The notes: a model not told the origin generated them from the sequence alone. A stretch of DNA of 64,000 bases from Parietaria judaica (GCA_954871525.1 OX940860.1:53618724-53682723), one strand, 5' to 3'; shown: positions 20,203 to 33,869, counted from the first letter of the stretch. Numbers and translations: made by a program.

Positions 20203-21195
20203 TGAGCCTCTCGTGGACTTCATGATGAGATTCAAATCTAAAATGGTCCGAATAAACGGACTAGCGGATGAAACGGCCATCGCCGCCCTAACCAACGGAC
20301 TGTGGTACGACTCCATATTCAAAACCGACATTCTTGTCAACAGGTATACCTCAATAGAGGACGTGATTCACCGTGCTTCTAATTGGATCAAACACGATGA
20401 AGAACACGAAGCTTTAAAGAGGAAATTTGGATCGTCTCTGAGCGTACCAAGGCCCGGGACTCAGCTGCTTCAACAAAGAAACGGATCACAACATTCCCCT
20501 CACAAGGCCCCGGGAATCATATTCTGGTCGAGGATCAAATCCTCAGCACGGGAACTTCCAATATAGAACATCCCAACACGGGGACAAGCCGAACCCCCAA
20601 AACTATTTGTATAATCTGAGCTCGGAGGCCGAAGAAGAGGCTAAAGTCGACAAGCAAAAGGAATTGTACATGAGCGCGGGCGATATGGCGCCTAACAATA
20701 GAGACCTCAAAGCATGGTGCAAGTTTCACAAAAAAATACGGGCACCACACCAGAAACGGCATGGTCTTGCGGTCCGTCTCCCTGAGATATTCCTAAACGG
20801 GGAGCTCGGGGACCTGCCAATGGACTTCTTCAGGTCGGAAGGGGAACACGCCGACCAATCCCAACAGCAAAACGCTAATTAGGGCGCTGGCGCGAAACCC
20901 GAGCCAAAACCGCCTACTCAGGGCAATAGCGCTCCACCGAACAAGCGAGGCAAGGTCCTCATGTTAGAAGATGAAGAGGCCATAGGGATAATTTATAAAA
21001 TCGTTGGAGGATCACAGTTCTATGGGAGCTCGATCAACTCCATCAAGGCCCACCAGAGAAGGCTGAGAGTCCTGTGGTCCTCCCACAACAAGAACCCAAC
21101 CACGAGCTCATATTCAAGAACAGTGAGGCCGCGACACTGGTCGGTCCCCACGATGACGCTTTAGTCGTCTCTCTTCGAGTATCTGGCTACGTTAC
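20203..21195 (+). pseudogene. Ty3/gypsy gag-to-protease relic
   Basis: The first frame (EPLVDFMMRFKSKMVRINGL, then AALTNGLWYDS) matches the retrotransposon gag capsid domain. After frameshifts, a WCKFHKK block resembles the gag Cys-His segment, IVGG follows, and ELIFKNSEAATL leads into PHDDALVVS just before the protease. Several frame changes show decay. Element A's LTR abuts it directly, so A probably inserted into this gypsy element and the other half was lost. Confidence 0.75.
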
Positions 21196-21413
21196 AAAAA
21201 AAAATTATCCATCAACTATGTTCTTTTATTTATTTATTTATTGATATTTGAGTACAAATTTTACAAGTACAAAGACGAACAATATCATGAGCAATAATAG
21301 CACTCTAGGTCACTCGGTGTACAAGTCTTTTCCCATACCTCGAATGTCGATCTTTTTTCTCTCTTGCGTTATTTGCCTTCGGAACTATCATCTTCTTAAA
21401 TCTATTTTAATAT

Positions 21414-21883
21414 TGGGTTAATGACGGCAAAAATACCTAAAGTTTGGTCAAAGAACCCCTCGTGTACCCAAAGTTTAAAAGTGGTGGGTAAAATACCTAA
21501 AGTCACATTTGGGGAGTTGACCACTCCATTCTCGTAACGCCGTTAACTTACCTGTTAATTCTGGCCACGTGGACAAATCTGTTTTGTTAAGTGTAATCAT
21601 TAGGGGTTCAATTAGTTGTGTTAAATAGTATTAATTAGGGGTTTAATTCCTTGTTTTGTCGTAAACGAGGTTGATGTGGGCTCGTTCACGTGGCAAAAAT
21701 TATTATGTCAGCAACCCACGTTTGTCCACGTGGCCAGAGTTAACGGATAAGTTAACGACGTTACGAGAATGGAGTGGTCAACTCCCCAAATGCGACTTTA
21801 GGTATTTTTGCCACCACTTTTAAACTTTGGGTACACGAGAGATTCTTTGACTAAACTTTTGGTATTTTTGCCGTCATTAACTC
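21414..21883 (+). mobile_element. Long-TIR MITE, copy 2
   Basis: Same family as 8305-8773. It is flanked by the 9-bp repeat TTTTAATAT at 21405-21413 and 21884-21892. Its arms carry the CCCAAAGTTTGGTCAAAGAA block. There is no coding sequence. Confidence 0.85.
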
Positions 21884-21892
21884 TTTTAATAT

Positions 21893-24272
21893 CTTCATTA
21901 ATATCGAAACAAGTAGTTTTCGAATTACCTCAGTGATCTTCATTAACTATTCTCTTCGAGTCGCCATTGCATTAATTTCAATTATTGACGGTGATGAATC
22001 AAATCTCTTGCTATGGCCTCAAAAAGATTATCATTCGTATATTTAACATTTTGTTGGTGAGCATATTGTAGCGGGCTAATGACATCGAACTCTAGTAATG
22101 CGAGAGTGTATTATTACCTTAGCCATTAGTGTTATCCTCGTTCAAAATAAAAATTTGGCACCGAACTATTTTTTCTAACTAAATTGGGCTTGCACACTAC
22201 TCAAATGGATTATAATTGTTCTTTGAACTTCATCGTGGGGACCGGGCCTGATTAATCTTTATAATATTTCGAATAACAAAATGACTTTCCGGTAAAAATG
22301 ACTTTCGAATAACTCCACATGTATTCTCTATTTGATTTTCTTAGCCAAAGAAGCTAAAAATATAACAGTTTGGTGAAACAAAAATAGTTTGAGGTTTTAA
22401 AAATGGGGAAGTATATCCCAAAATTGAACTACGTGGAATTAATTCAATTTTTTTACGTGTATGAGTTGAGGTTGTTAGACAATATTGCGTGGGAAAAAAA
22501 CACAGACTTACATTTGTTTAGAGTTTACCATTAACGTGACAACTGAGACATCAAATAAAATGCTCAGTTATGCATATTTTAATTCCGTGTAACTAAAAGT
22601 TTAGGAATACGTTGTCTTATTTTGAACTAACTTTGTATATTTGTTTCGGTACTATAATATATCTATTAATATCAACATAATATCAGTTCTAAGAACTCGA
22701 AACCTATATTTTAAGCGTTTTTTTTTTAATGTGAATAGTTCTTAGTTGCTTGAGCCAAATTGAGTTTAGTTGAGAAGAACACTTATTAGCATGGATTCAA
22801 ATATCGATACTCATTAGAAACCACAACTTCCATTCTACGTGTAAATCGATAGATAACTGGTTTATCGACGAATTTTTTGGAACAACTTAGCGATAAATAT
22901 ATTAAAGTTTCATAATATATTTAGGGTAAACTCCGACCAAAATACCCAAAATTTTCAAATTTCGAGTTAAAGACCCAAACATTTTTTTTGGCGGCTAAAG
23001 TATCCTATCTTGATTCCGATAGGCTATTTGGTTCAGTCCGTCAAAGTTAACTAACATAATCTATCATTGGACACGTGGCGGCCTCTTAGGTCCCACGTGT
23101 ACAAAATATTTTAGAAATAATTTTTAGATGTGGATGTCGGACAAGATAATGGCGTTCATCGGCTAAGGGATAGAGAGAGAGTGGTGGGATAATTTTTTTA
23201 ATATAATTTTAAATTATATTGAAAATATTTGATAAATAAAAAAAATATTTAGTACGAACACTCTGTTATTGACGACTTTCGTGATATGATAAGAAAGAAA
23301 GACGCTCTCCGTTTTGATGTTTTGGTATGTTTTCTAACTTCATATTTAAGAAAAAAAAAATTTATGCTTTCGATTGTTTAATTTGATGCTTATTATTATT
23401 GTTTTGGACTTGGTTTCAATTTGCTTAAATAATTTGATGCTTATTATTATTGTTTTGGACTTGGTTTCAATCATGCAAGGTGGGCTTTTTTGGACAAATA
23501 AAAAGAATCTAACGACCAATGAAGACAAAATTCAGTATATTTTGTAATTATTACAGTTGAATGATCCGGTATATTTTGTAACTATTACTGTTAAATAATT
23601 CGGTATATTTAATCAAATATTTATAGCCTCCTCCAGATGATTTTCCTAGATTCACCCTTGTCTAATAGTCTGACAAATGTGGTTTTTGATCTACGAAACA
23701 GTAGAAGTTCCCTAGCGACGTGGTGAACGAAATAGAGGCTAATAAAGCTCCCTAGTTGTGATCCCGAAGAGATGAGAAGCGCGCGCACGCATTACGAGGA
23801 GGAATCAAAATATACCACGCAACAAAAGTCATTAAAATTTTGATAACATCAGAACCGTTTGATTTTTATTGTCATTATTTATCTAGATCAATAATTTAAG
23901 GATTTCTCAATATTTTCATTTCAACCAAAGGAACACTTGTAAAAGGAATCGTTGAGACACAAATTATATCGGTCTTATTTAGTCGTCTCAAGACTCTTCC
24001 AAAAATGTATAAACAGATTGAAGAATTCAGTCGTCTACAAAATAAAACAACCTAAAACCTCCTCCGGCCCGTGAACTCGAATATTGAGTAGTAAACTAAC
24101 AAAAACATGTTGTTCGGGAAACGTATACACAACGAAAGAAGGAGAAACCCTTTTTCTTGTATTTTCATTCGATTAATCGCTGCCTCTCATAAAAAAAATG
24201 TTCACAGTGTTATTATAAAAGTAATGTGTGAAAAATACATATGTATAAAACACTTATATACTCCTTAAAAAA
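21893..24272. other. Intergenic, AT-rich, no gene recognised
   Basis: I find no reading frame with a family motif. A segment at about 22920-23100 (ACCAAAATACCCAAAATTTT and onward) faintly resembles one arm of another MITE. Direct repeats at 23380-23471 are listed separately. Confidence 0.4.
23380..23471 (+). repeat. 41-bp direct repeat, two copies
   Basis: AATTTGATGCTTATTATTAT and the following 21 bases occur at 23380-23420 and 23431-23471 with no difference seen. They are separated by 10 bp. A diverged pair of GGTATATTTTGTAA units follows at about 23535-23610. Confidence 0.8.
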
Positions 24273-24277
24273 AAAAC

Positions 24278-24409
24278 TGTAGAATAATGTATAGTTGTTC
24301 TAGTTTAATCTTTGTGGTACTTTTACCACAATTTACTTTCTTGTAATTAGGGTGGTTTATACCCAATTCATTCAATGGAAACATAACTTTTCCCAATCAT
24401 ATTTTCACA
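24278..24409 (+). mobile_element. 5' LTR of element C
   Basis: 132 bp, TGTAGAATAA to ATTTTCACA. Unusually short for a plant copia LTR. No difference seen from 39040-39171. Confidence 0.92.
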
Positions 24410-24421
24410 TGGTATCAGAGC
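24410..24421 (+). other. Primer-binding site, element C
   Basis: TGGTATCAGAGC directly follows the 5' LTR and complements the 3' end of initiator tRNA-Met. Confidence 0.9.
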
Positions 24422-25614
24422 AAGTGCTCTAAGGAAAAGTTCAAAACCCTAGCCGCCATCACCGACTGTTCCCGTCGGTTCATCTCCGGCTATCTCTTCG
24501 GTGACGGTTGCTTCCCCGGTGTTCCTCCGGTATTCCCAAGCTTCGTCACGGAACTTTATCTCCGCTGCACTTCGAGCGCACTCAGTCACTTTTTCCGGTG
24601 ACTCCGTTAAGTGCGACTCTCCTCCGGCGACCGGTGTTCCTCCGCTCGCAGCTCCTGTACGCACCTCCTCTCTCCGGCATTTTTCCGGCGATCTTCCATT
24701 GCGTCGAGCATCATCAGCTCTAGGTCAGGTCTCCACCGCGTCAACACTGGTGTTCCTCCAGTTCCGGCGAACCTCCTACGAGCATCTCTTGTCTTCCGCT
24801 AGTCAAGACTCAAGCCTCTCCGGCGAGGCTGCTCTTCTCCGGCGTCTTACTGCGCTATCTCAGATCTGCAAAATAGAAGGAAAAGTTTTTTTTCATCGTG
24901 AAGCTTCTTCACAAATCTCAGATCTGAAATTCCGACCAGCAAAGCTCCGGCGTTCTCTCTGCGCGAGATTCCTCGAGGCTTCCTCTCCGGTGTTCCTCCG
25001 GCGAAGCTCGTCTCGAAGGAGCTTGGTCTGATCTGGTCACAGCCTCTCTCTCCCAGATCCGAGCTTCATCTTCTCCGACGCAGCTCCTCGCTCTCTCCGA
25101 TTCGGCAAGCTCATCTCCTCCGGCGACGAGCTCTCTTCGGCGACTTCTGCAGAGCGTCGGCGGCGTTCGTCTCTCTGCGTGCTCCGGTCGTCTCCTCCAG
25201 GCGAGCTCAAATCCCCGACGACGAGGTTCTCCTGCGACGCGCGCTCGTCAGCTCCGGCGAGCATCTTCCTCCGCCGAGCTCTGGCGAACCTCAGGGCGAA
25301 GTCCCCTCTGTGAACCATTTTTCTTCCCGAGCTTCCTCTGTGCGAGCTCTCTCTGAGTGCGAATATTCCAAAAGGGTGGATCTGGAATTTCCTTTCTTTG
25401 TGGTGGACCCCACGCGAAAAGGAAAACAAAAAGGAAAAAAAGGGAGACAGGTTTTTTTTTTTTTTCTTCTCTGCGTGTTCCAACGCCCCTTTGTTGTTCC
25501 AACACACAAAGTCCTTCAATTTTTTTTTGGTGTCCCTACACGAAAAATCGTGTCCCAACGAGCAGAAAATTTATTTTTCTCTGCTCGGTCCTAAGATCAA
25601 CTCTTCTTCAAAGC
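24422..25614 (+). other. GC-rich leader of element C
   Basis: About 1.2 kb dominated by imperfect CTCCGGCG and TTCCTCCGGCGA repeats, unlike the AT-rich surroundings. Reading frames across it are low-complexity Ser/Arg/Leu with no gag capsid motif. It occupies the place where the gag N-terminal region should be. It may be an expanded repeat or captured sequence. Confidence 0.55.
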
Positions 25615-26255
25615 ATGTCTTCTCGGGCCAAATCCGATACTCCTTCACACTTCTCTTCGACACAACGTCGAGGACGTCCTTGGTGTGATCATTGCAATGC
25701 TCATGGTCATTGGAGACCCCAATGTTGGAAATTGCACTGCAAACCAACAAATTGCACGGATCGACCCAAGTCTACTATGAGCCCTGAAGATATTAATCTT
25801 TGGGAGGACATGAACCGCGTCATGGAAAAAATGAAGTCTCTACAGATGAGGATCAGCAAGCAATTCACCACCGATTCACCAAATAGCATCCATGCTCACA
25901 CAGGTGTGACCTCTGTCAGCCTCGCCCTAACTCGCCCGAGCAATACTTGGATCGTTAATTCAGGTGCATCAGACCATATGACGGGTAACAAGAGTTATTT
26001 TCTCACCCTTGGACCTTGCCCGCGGGGTTCAACAGTTCGAACTGCTGATGGGACTCTCATTCCGGTTGTTGGAATCGGTTCTATCCGTCTATCTGGGGAT
26101 ATCACACTTCACTCCGTGTTGTTTGTTCCACAAATTGCTTGCAACCTGATTTCAGTCAGTAAGATCACTCGTGATTCCAACTGCATTTCACGATTTTTTG
26201 CCGATTTTTGTGATTTTCAGGTGGTAGGTTCCGGGAAGGTGATTGGCAAGGGAAC
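25615..26255 (+). pseudogene. Element C polyprotein, first part (gag zinc knuckle and protease)
   Basis: From the ATG at 25615 the frame encodes a zinc knuckle CDHCNAHGHWRPQC within the first 45 residues, so almost the whole capsid domain is absent. About 115 residues in comes the protease segment WIVNSGASDHM, where the catalytic Asp expected before Ser-Gly is Asn (codon 25957-25959). The reading is cut at 26255 by element D and continues at 36041. Before that insertion the frame would have been open for 1206 codons. The missing capsid and the altered catalytic residue suggest this copy could not move on its own proteins. Confidence 0.88.
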
Positions 26256-28421
26256 TGTTGGATCGATATTAAACTTTTTAATATAAATAATGAACGTAAC
26301 GAGTTACGGCGGAATTTCAAAATTTCTTTTTAATATGAAAACGGCTTTTCGACATATTAAAATAACCATAACGTTAAAAACGATTATCATACATGAAAAA
26401 TAAATTTATAGCGTAAACAACGAATGGATAAAATTCCGGAAAATCATATAACAGTTATAGGATTAAGAACACTTACAAATCCAGAATTTATTCACGGTTT
26501 TCGTCGTCGATCTTCGCGAGTCGTCCTTCCGTCTTCGATCAAACCACCACGATGGATTCGATGTTATGGCTTTCGGATATTTTTGAGATGAAGAGAGTGG
26601 GCTCTTTATGAACAAGGAGAAAAGAAAAAGAAGAACAACTTTTGCCTTAATATTTCTCCCAAGCTTTATACGCATACAGTATGCGACGCTTAAGAAAAAA
26701 AATTCTTTCTCTGGTTTGCTTTTCTAAAAGCAGCGAACGAATGAGAGAGAAAAATTCTCTGTTGCTTTTCTAAAAGTATGCGAATGGGAAACTCTCGGGG
26801 GTTTTTTCTTAATGTGATCTAATCACATATATATAGCAATCGTATATGGATTTTTAAATTAAATCCATTATTTAATTCAAATCAAAACCCAAGTCAAAGA
26901 TATGGATCTTATCATATTCTTTAATATATATCAATATATATATATTAATAATCATAACCCGTTGGTAATTTGTAGACCAAGTTAAAGACCAAATCTTTTC
27001 CAATTTCTTATGCGCATATTGATTTGGTAAAATACCTAAAGATTAATTTTCCCTTTATTTTTTATTTATTAAATTTGCATAAATGTGTAATCATCAATAT
27101 AATTATACAACTTATGATATTTAATAAAGGTGATTAAAATAAAATAACTATTTATTTATTTAATCATGAGAAAATAATTACCAAGTATAAATCGCAATTT
27201 ATACGTAAGAGAAAATTATCAAACCTATTTTGTACTTAAAAATATTTCAATTCAATAATTGAACTTAAAGTAAGATTTCAATAAATCAACTTTACATATT
27301 TTTAATACTTATTATGTTCATCAAAATCTCGTCCGAAAGTCTAACATTGAGACCTCATGGACCCACATGAACGAAGCTTTAGAATAAAGTCCAGACACAA
27401 AAGTTCACAAACTTTTCCCGAACTTTTAATTCTTAATATTGGTCGATTCCACTAAAGGACCAATACTGATAATCTCTAAGTTCATATGCGTTCTTATTTC
27501 CGTTTGATGTGATACAACTATTCTTCACACGGTCCACGGTGTATTTACGATATTACCCTTTGTGTGTATCAGCAACTAAGAGGAATGTAAAATTACCGTT
27601 TTACCTCTTAGTTATTATTTCATCAACTCCTTTGTTGTTTGTGAATGAGAAAAACATAAAGTGAGATGTCACAACATGTCATATGTTTTATTCAGAGAAT
27701 ATATTATTCACTGAGTACCGGGCCCGGTTTGTTCATTCACACTTCAAAGAACAAAGCATGATGTGATACTAATGCTGTAGCATTCTTATAACACAAATTC
27801 CATATCTGTGAATCACATAGTTCAACGAGACAGTATTGTGACACCAACCGTCGGGTCTTTGATCCATCATTTGGATCTTGCCCATTGACTAGTCAAGTGT
27901 CACAAAGTGTCACAAGAAATTATGTGCCCACTTCAGGATTTAGGTAATTACGAAAATACACCTCGTTTGTGATTTCAAAGCTTCGAGTAATGAAACGGTT
28001 TTACCTCGAACTTCAAAGTGTCACAGGTCTAGTTCAGTGTCTTCATTAAGACATCAAGAATAAACTTTAGAGTCACAACTCTCAATATCACAAGATCCGA
28101 TATCAGTAGTTTATTCAAACAATCATTAATCGGATACGATTGCCCCATCGATCCTAAGATTGCGAACTGTTGATTTTAAACTTATCAAGAAGAGATATCT
28201 TGTTAAGTCTGTACTTAACTCTTCTTTCGTTGATGATAGTTTCAGGGCGTAGACATATATGCATAAACACAAACTTAAATAAATAAGAATGAATATTTAA
28301 TCTTTATTTAATTCTCAGCAATAGAACATAATCGTATTGTTACATCGAGTACTTTATTAATAAACTTAATTATTTGCTAAAAAGGTCCTTTATGTCTCCT
28401 TTGTGGGCATAAATCCCAACA
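26256..28421 (-). mobile_element. 3' LTR of element D
   Basis: 2166 bp, reading on the minus strand from TGTTGGGATTTATGCCC to AATATCGATCCAACA. Same length as its partner. Confidence 0.95.
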
Positions 28422-28435
28422 AACTCCCACTTGAC
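28422..28435 (-). other. Polypurine tract of element D
   Basis: On the minus strand CAAGTGGGAGTT lies between the stop codon and the 3' LTR. Confidence 0.75.
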
Positions 28436-31400
28436 TCAAAGGAGATGTGAATGATCTTTCACTCCTAAGCCCTCCAGGTGTCTTTCGAAAACTTTACTCG
28501 TTAAAGGCTTCGTAAACGGATCTGCAAGGTTGTCCAACGTTGAGATCTTCTTGACATCTGCATCTCCTCTTTTGACAATGTCTCGTACTAGGTGATATTT
28601 CCTTTCTATGTGTTTTGAGCGTCTGTGACTTCTTGGTTCCCTACAGTTAGCAACGGCCCCACTGTTATCACAATAAAGTGTTATGGGCCTGTTGGCACTT
28701 GGAACGACTTCCAAGTACTTAAGGAATTTGCGAAGCCAGACAGCCTCCTTTGCGGCTTCACAAGCCGCCACATATTCGGCCTCCATGGTCGAGTCAGCAA
28801 TGCAAGATTGCTTGATACTCCTCCAGACCACAGATCCACTATTCAGGATAAACACAGATCCCGAAGTGGATTTCCTGGAATCCTTATCCGCCTGAAAGTC
28901 GGAATCGGTATACCCCGCCATAGTCAGGTCATCACCTGAAAATGCAAGCATATAGTTTCTCGTTCTCCGGAGATACTTGAGAATGTGCTTGACAGCAACC
29001 CAGTGCTGGGGTCCAGGGTTTGACTGGAATCGGCTCACCACGCCTACTGCGTAACAAATATCTGGTCTGGTGCAAAGCATAGCATACATGAGACTTCCCA
29101 CGGCTGAGGCGTAAGGAACGTGTCTCATGTCCTCTTCCTGTTGAGGAGTCTTTGGAGACTGCTCATTAGAAAGGTGCACTCCATGACGAAAAGGTAACTG
29201 ACCTTTCTTGGAGTTTTGCATACTGAAGCGATCCATTATCTTATCAATATAAGATGCTTGAGAGAGCGCTAATTTTCGGTTCTTCCGATCCCTAAAGATT
29301 TGAATCCCCAAAATGTAAGCCGCTTCTCCGAGATCCTTCATATCAAACTGCTTTGACAACCAGATTTTAACCTCTGATAACTTTCCTACGTCATTTCCAA
29401 TGAGTAGTATGTCATCGACATATAGAACCAGGAAAACCTCTTTGTCGTTGTTTATCATCTTATAAACGCATGGCTCATCTACTGACTGCTCAAAGCCAAA
29501 GCCTTTTACAGTCTCGTCGAATCTGATATTCCACGATCTAGATGCTTGCTTGAGTCCATAAATGGACTTCAGCAACTCACAAACCTTGCCCTCTTGGCCT
29601 TTTTCCACGAACCCGTCTGGTTGAGCCATATAAATGCGCTCGTCAAGATTGCCATTCAGGAAAGCAGTCTTGACATCCATCTGCCAGATTTCATAATCAA
29701 GGGCGGCAGCAATAGATAAAAGAATACGGATGGACTTTAGCATTGCGACCGGCGAGAAAGTATCCTCATAGTCTATACCTTCTCTTTGGGTAAAACCCTT
29801 TGCCACAAGTCGCGCTTTGAATGTCTCTACATTTCCATCCGGACCTCTTTTCTTCTTATAGATCCATTTACATCCCACAGGTTTAATTCCTTGGGGTGGA
29901 TCCACAAGTTTCCAGACTTCGTTGGTGTGCATCGATTGCATTTCAACGTTCATGGCTTCTTGCCATAGGTTTGCTTCGGAACCTGACATCGCATGGGAGA
30001 ATGATGCTGGATCATCTACCTCTTTGTTTACGATGGCAATGTGAGCTTCTCCGAATAACATGTATCGGTCAGGCGGTCGTACTACCCTATTACTGCGACG
30101 ACTCACAGTGCGCTCAATTTCCGATTGCGGTTCTTCCAGTGTTGGTGTAGGACTTATCCTAACATGTGGAGTACTGGCTACTTCACCCAACATTTCCTTA
30201 AGCACAAGTCTGCTTCTGGGTACTGCATTCTTTATAAAGTCTTCCTCAAGAAACCTAGCGTTCGTGCTAACAAACGTTTTCTTGTCGGTAGGACTATAGA
30301 ATATATACCCTTTTGTTCCCTTAGGATATCCTATGAAAAGGCATAATTCTGACCGACTAGCCAACTTGCTCGTCTTTTGCCTTAGCACATGTGCTGGGCA
30401 GCCCCAGATTCTGATGTGGTTTAAAACAGATTTTCTACCACACCATCTTTCATAAGGCGTACCAGGAACTGTCTTCGATGGTACTTGGTTCAGAATGTAA
30501 GCTGCCGTTTCCAAGGCATATCCCCAGAACGAATCAGGAAGTGATGAATAACTCATCATTGATCTCACCATATCTAACAGAGTTCGGTTTCTTCTCTCTG
30601 ACACTCCATTTTGTTGTGGGGTGCCAGGTGCTGTAAGCTGAGAATGAATACCTTCTTCTTTAAGTAGGTCTTCGAACTCTCCAGACAAGTATTCTCCACC
30701 ACGATCAGATCGCAGTGTTTTGATTTGTTTCTCTCTTTGCCTTTCAACCAATGCCCGATACTGCTTGAACATTTCAAAAGTGTCAGATTTGTTTCGCATA
30801 AGAAAGACATGACCAAAACGTGAGAAGTCATCAGTAAAGGTCACGAAGTATTCGTAACCTCCTCTTGCCTGGATGTTGATCGGTCCACATACATCAGTAT
30901 GTACGAGTTCCAATACTTGAGTGGCTCTTTCACCTTTCGACGAGAAAGGTCTCTTGGTCATTTTGCCTTCGAGACAAGATTCGCACGTAGGTAGAGATCC
31001 CACGTTTAGAGATTGCAAAGGACCATCTTTTGCTAATCTCTTAATCCTTTCAAGACCAATGTGTCCAAGACGTAAGTGCCATAGATATGTTTCGTCGGTC
31101 TCATCAGTATAAGACCTTTTACGCTTCCTGTGTGAATCGTTATTCACTTCGGTGTCTAAGATAGTCGGCTCATCAGGATACAGATAATATATAGAATCAA
31201 TACGATGAGCTTTAGTAATAAACGAATCATCAAGATAAATTTCAATACCATTATTGACTTTAAACTTAAAAAATTGTTCTTCTAAACGACCAAAAGAAAC
31301 AAGGTTCTTGCTAAAATCTGGTACATAATAAACGTTATTCAATAATAAAGTTTTATTCCCAAACTTAAGCCTCAAGGTCCCGACTGATCTTGCTCCGACA

Positions 31401-32410
31401 TTCGTTCCATTACCCCAGTTGAACGAGAACTCCCCATCACTCAAGCGTCTGGTTTGCCTGAAACCATTCGAATTACACACAATATGATCAGAAGCCCCAC
31501 AATCTAATATCCAGGGTGATTCTTTATTTGTAATGTAACATGCTTGAGTAACGAGACTAATACCTTTCCCTTTGACAGTCTTGAGATAGGCAGGACAGTT
31601 CCTTCGCCAATGGCCGACTTCTCCGCAATGGTGACACTTGTGGTTAGACTTGTCCACCTTTGCGACGCTCTTGCCCTTAGCATCCTTAGCCTTGTTCTGA
31701 GGCGCTTTGGATCCCGTTTGGTTGGCGTTTTTAGGACCTTTTCTTTGCTTCTTGAAACGAGAGGTGGAAGCCTTGTGTTCAGCAACATTGGCTTCTCCAT
31801 TCTTCCTCTTGTTATTCGGAAGGAGTCCCTCGGCAGTCTGCAACTCCTTCATGAGCTCAGTCAGAGTATAATCCAACTTGTTCATGGAGTAGTTCAGACG
31901 GAAGCTATCGAAGGAGTCCGACAGAGTCTCCAAGATCATGTCGGTCTTAGTGAGTCCATCGATCTCGGATCCGAGAATTTCCATCTCATTCAGATGCCCC
32001 ATGATCTTTAGCATGTGGTCTCGAACAGGAGTTCCCGGCTTCATCCGGCAATTCATGAAATTCCGGATAGCTTGCTGCCTTGCCTGACGCCCGTGACACC
32101 CAAACATCTCCTGGAGATTAAAGAGCATCTCATATGCCGTGGGTATGTCCCGGTGAGACTGCTGCAACACATTGCTCATAGATGCTAAAATGTAGCACCT
32201 AGCAATCTCATCGGATCTAATCCAGGCATCATAAGCATCCTTGTCCTCTTTGCTCGAGTCAGTACTCGGAGCTTCAAGACATGGGGTGGTGAGAACATAC
32301 TTGTGCTTTTCCACCGTCAATACGATGTCGAGGTTACGTTTCCAATCTACGTAATTCTCACCCTCGAGTTTGTTAGTGCTCAAAATTGTTGCGAGCGGGT
32401 TCAAAGACAT
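28436..32410 (-). CDS. Element D Gag-Pol polyprotein, intact
   Basis: 1324 codons from the ATG at 32410. I chose this over an in-frame ATG 25 codons earlier because [20 protein letters not shown] is the usual gag start. Order: capsid domain (to about residue 220), zinc knuckle [14 protein letters not shown] (about 290), protease [11 protein letters not shown] (about 325, with Cys after the catalytic Asp rather than Ser or Thr), and integrase with an HHCC finger and a DDE core ([22 protein letters not shown]). Reverse transcriptase with [11 protein letters not shown] and RNase H ending in KDHSHLL complete it. Together these form the particle, cleave the polyprotein, copy the RNA and insert the DNA. 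No frameshift or stop was found. Resembles the RT of elements A and B. Confidence 0.95.
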   Translation of the reverse strand: MSLNPLATILSTNKLEGENYVDWKRNLDIVLTVEKHKYVLTTPCLEAPSTDSSKEDKDAYDAWIRSDEIARCYILASMSNVLQQSHRDIPTAYEMLFNLQEMFGCHGRQARQQAIRNFMNCRMKPGTPVRDHMLKIMGHLNEMEILGSEIDGLTKTDMILETLSDSFDSFRLNYSMNKLDYTLTELMKELQTAEGLLPNNKRKNGEANVAEHKASTSRFKKQRKGPKNANQTGSKAPQNKAKDAKGKSVAKVDKSNHKCHHCGEVGHWRRNCPAYLKTVKGKGISLVTQACYITNKESPWILDCGASDHIVCNSNGFRQTRRLSDGEFSFNWGNGTNVGARSVGTLRLKFGNKTLLLNNVYYVPDFSKNLVSFGRLEEQFFKFKVNNGIEIYLDDSFITKAHRIDSIYYLYPDEPTILDTEVNNDSHRKRKRSYTDETDETYLWHLRLGHIGLERIKRLAKDGPLQSLNVGSLPTCESCLEGKMTKRPFSSKGERATQVLELVHTDVCGPINIQARGGYEYFVTFTDDFSRFGHVFLMRNKSDTFEMFKQYRALVERQREKQIKTLRSDRGGEYLSGEFEDLLKEEGIHSQLTAPGTPQQNGVSERRNRTLLDMVRSMMSYSSLPDSFWGYALETAAYILNQVPSKTVPGTPYERWCGRKSVLNHIRIWGCPAHVLRQKTSKLASRSELCLFIGYPKGTKGYIFYSPTDKKTFVSTNARFLEEDFIKNAVPRSRLVLKEMLGEVASTPHVRISPTPTLEEPQSEIERTVSRRSNRVVRPPDRYMLFGEAHIAIVNKEVDDPASFSHAMSGSEANLWQEAMNVEMQSMHTNEVWKLVDPPQGIKPVGCKWIYKKKRGPDGNVETFKARLVAKGFTQREGIDYEDTFSPVAMLKSIRILLSIAAALDYEIWQMDVKTAFLNGNLDERIYMAQPDGFVEKGQEGKVCELLKSIYGLKQASRSWNIRFDETVKGFGFEQSVDEPCVYKMINNDKEVFLVLYVDDILLIGNDVGKLSEVKIWLSKQFDMKDLGEAAYILGIQIFRDRKNRKLALSQASYIDKIMDRFSMQNSKKGQLPFRHGVHLSNEQSPKTPQQEEDMRHVPYASAVGSLMYAMLCTRPDICYAVGVVSRFQSNPGPQHWVAVKHILKYLRRTRNYMLAFSGDDLTMAGYTDSDFQADKDSRKSTSGSVFILNSGSVVWRSIKQSCIADSTMEAEYVAACEAAKEAVWLRKFLKYLEVVPSANRPITLYCDNSGAVANCREPRSHRRSKHIERKYHLVRDIVKRGDADVKKISTLDNLADPFTKPLTSKVFERHLEGLGVKDHSHLL

Positions 32411-33854
32411 TTTGCTGAAAATTATAATAAAGAAAAATAATTTTAGACATATGCTACATTTGGAATAATCATGATGCATGAACAATCCTAATTATTATAT
32501 GTGATAAAATGATATTTTGATTCCATGGTATTATGAACAAAATGATTATTTACTTCTCCTAAGGGAGACCGTAAATAAACGCCTTTCATAGTCGTGACAC
32601 ATCACTATTTAATTCGAACTTTCCAAGAAGTCACAACTCGTAGTTCTTATTAATTACCATAAAAATTTGGTCACTTATTTCTAATGCATTGCCTCTAGGG
32701 AGGATTATATTAGGAATAAGTCTAAGTGTGTAACCGACATATGGGCCTTTATCCAAGTTACTTTGAGAACGGTCCACCTAGGGGAGGCCCCGCCTCATCG
32801 CTCCTCTTTAAGGCTTAGTTCGTTAACGATTTAATCAACGGAGTGATTCCGGAGTACTCCCATTGAAGAGAGGGCCACTATGGTGACTCTTAGTCCATCA
32901 CACACACCGTTATTAAATCTATGTCGGGGACCGTGGGTTATTTCAACGTTAAACAACCCTCCCACTTAGTTTTTACAAAAAAAACAAATTTTGTTCATTG
33001 AGTTTAAATTTTATAACTTTGTTTATAAACCAAACTACAATGATGCATGAACATGACATAGTTTACACGAGGTGTTGGCGTCCTATCCTATATGACGTGT
33101 GACGTGAAATGCAAGAAGTATAAATAAATCAAAGCATAAATTTAACTTCTCTAATGGCCCAATTCTAAATTACAACCCATAGACAAAATACATAGAAAAT
33201 AAACTACACTTTATCTCCTTCGTTATTTCGCCGTGATGTCGAGTTTCCGCTTTTAAAACTTAGAGATCAATATCTCTCCCACTTAAATAATTAAACGCGC
33301 TTTTAATATTTCAAAAATATTGTGACTATATATTATATATTTTCTTAATTTTATTTTTTCTCAAAAAAAAAATAAGCTTTCATAAAAATAATTAAGTCAT
33401 ATATATAATATCACCTTTTATTAAGAAAAAATAAATGAGTGCAATTTAATTATATAGATTTAAAAAAAAATATCCGGAACAATTTCCGAATCGTTGTGGG
33501 CCACGGAGGCGCCTCGGGTTAGCTCACGTACGCCCGAGAACGTACGGCCATGCCCGAGAAAAAATCTCCGTTCTTCTCGTCTCGTCTTGGTTCTTCGTGT
33601 CCTCCGGAAAATATAATAATATTTACATAATCCTATGTCCTTCAAAAACCGAGGCTCACATTTTTCTAATAAAAATAAAAACCGGGACGATAGCCGGAAA
33701 CAATCCTAGGGCCACTTTGAGAAGGATCCATTCACATTCACATATTCAAAAATACATGCACACAAAAACGCCAACACCTAACTACTCATATAATCGCATG
33801 CATTAAAAATTTTACGTAAAAAATATTTTGCATGACGTTATTAACGCTAATTAT
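32411..33854 (-). other. Leader of element D
   Basis: About 1.4 kb between primer-binding site and gag start, AT-rich, with no convincing reading frame. A long leader is common for plant copia elements. Confidence 0.7.
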
Positions 33855-33867
33855 GGCTCTGATACCA
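33855..33867 (-). other. Primer-binding site, element D
   Basis: The minus strand reads TGGTATCAGAGCC, two bases inside the 5' LTR, complementary to initiator tRNA-Met. Confidence 0.92.
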
Positions 33868-33869
33868 TT

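Noticed and set aside
24449..25558. Several overlapping reading frames of 60-176 codons in the leader of element C
   Set aside because: All are Arg/Ser/Leu-rich readings of CTCCGGCG repeats on both strands with no domain.
26463..26675. 70-codon minus-strand frame identical in both LTRs of element D (also 34077-34289)
   Set aside because: Identical because the LTRs are nearly identical; no recognisable domain.
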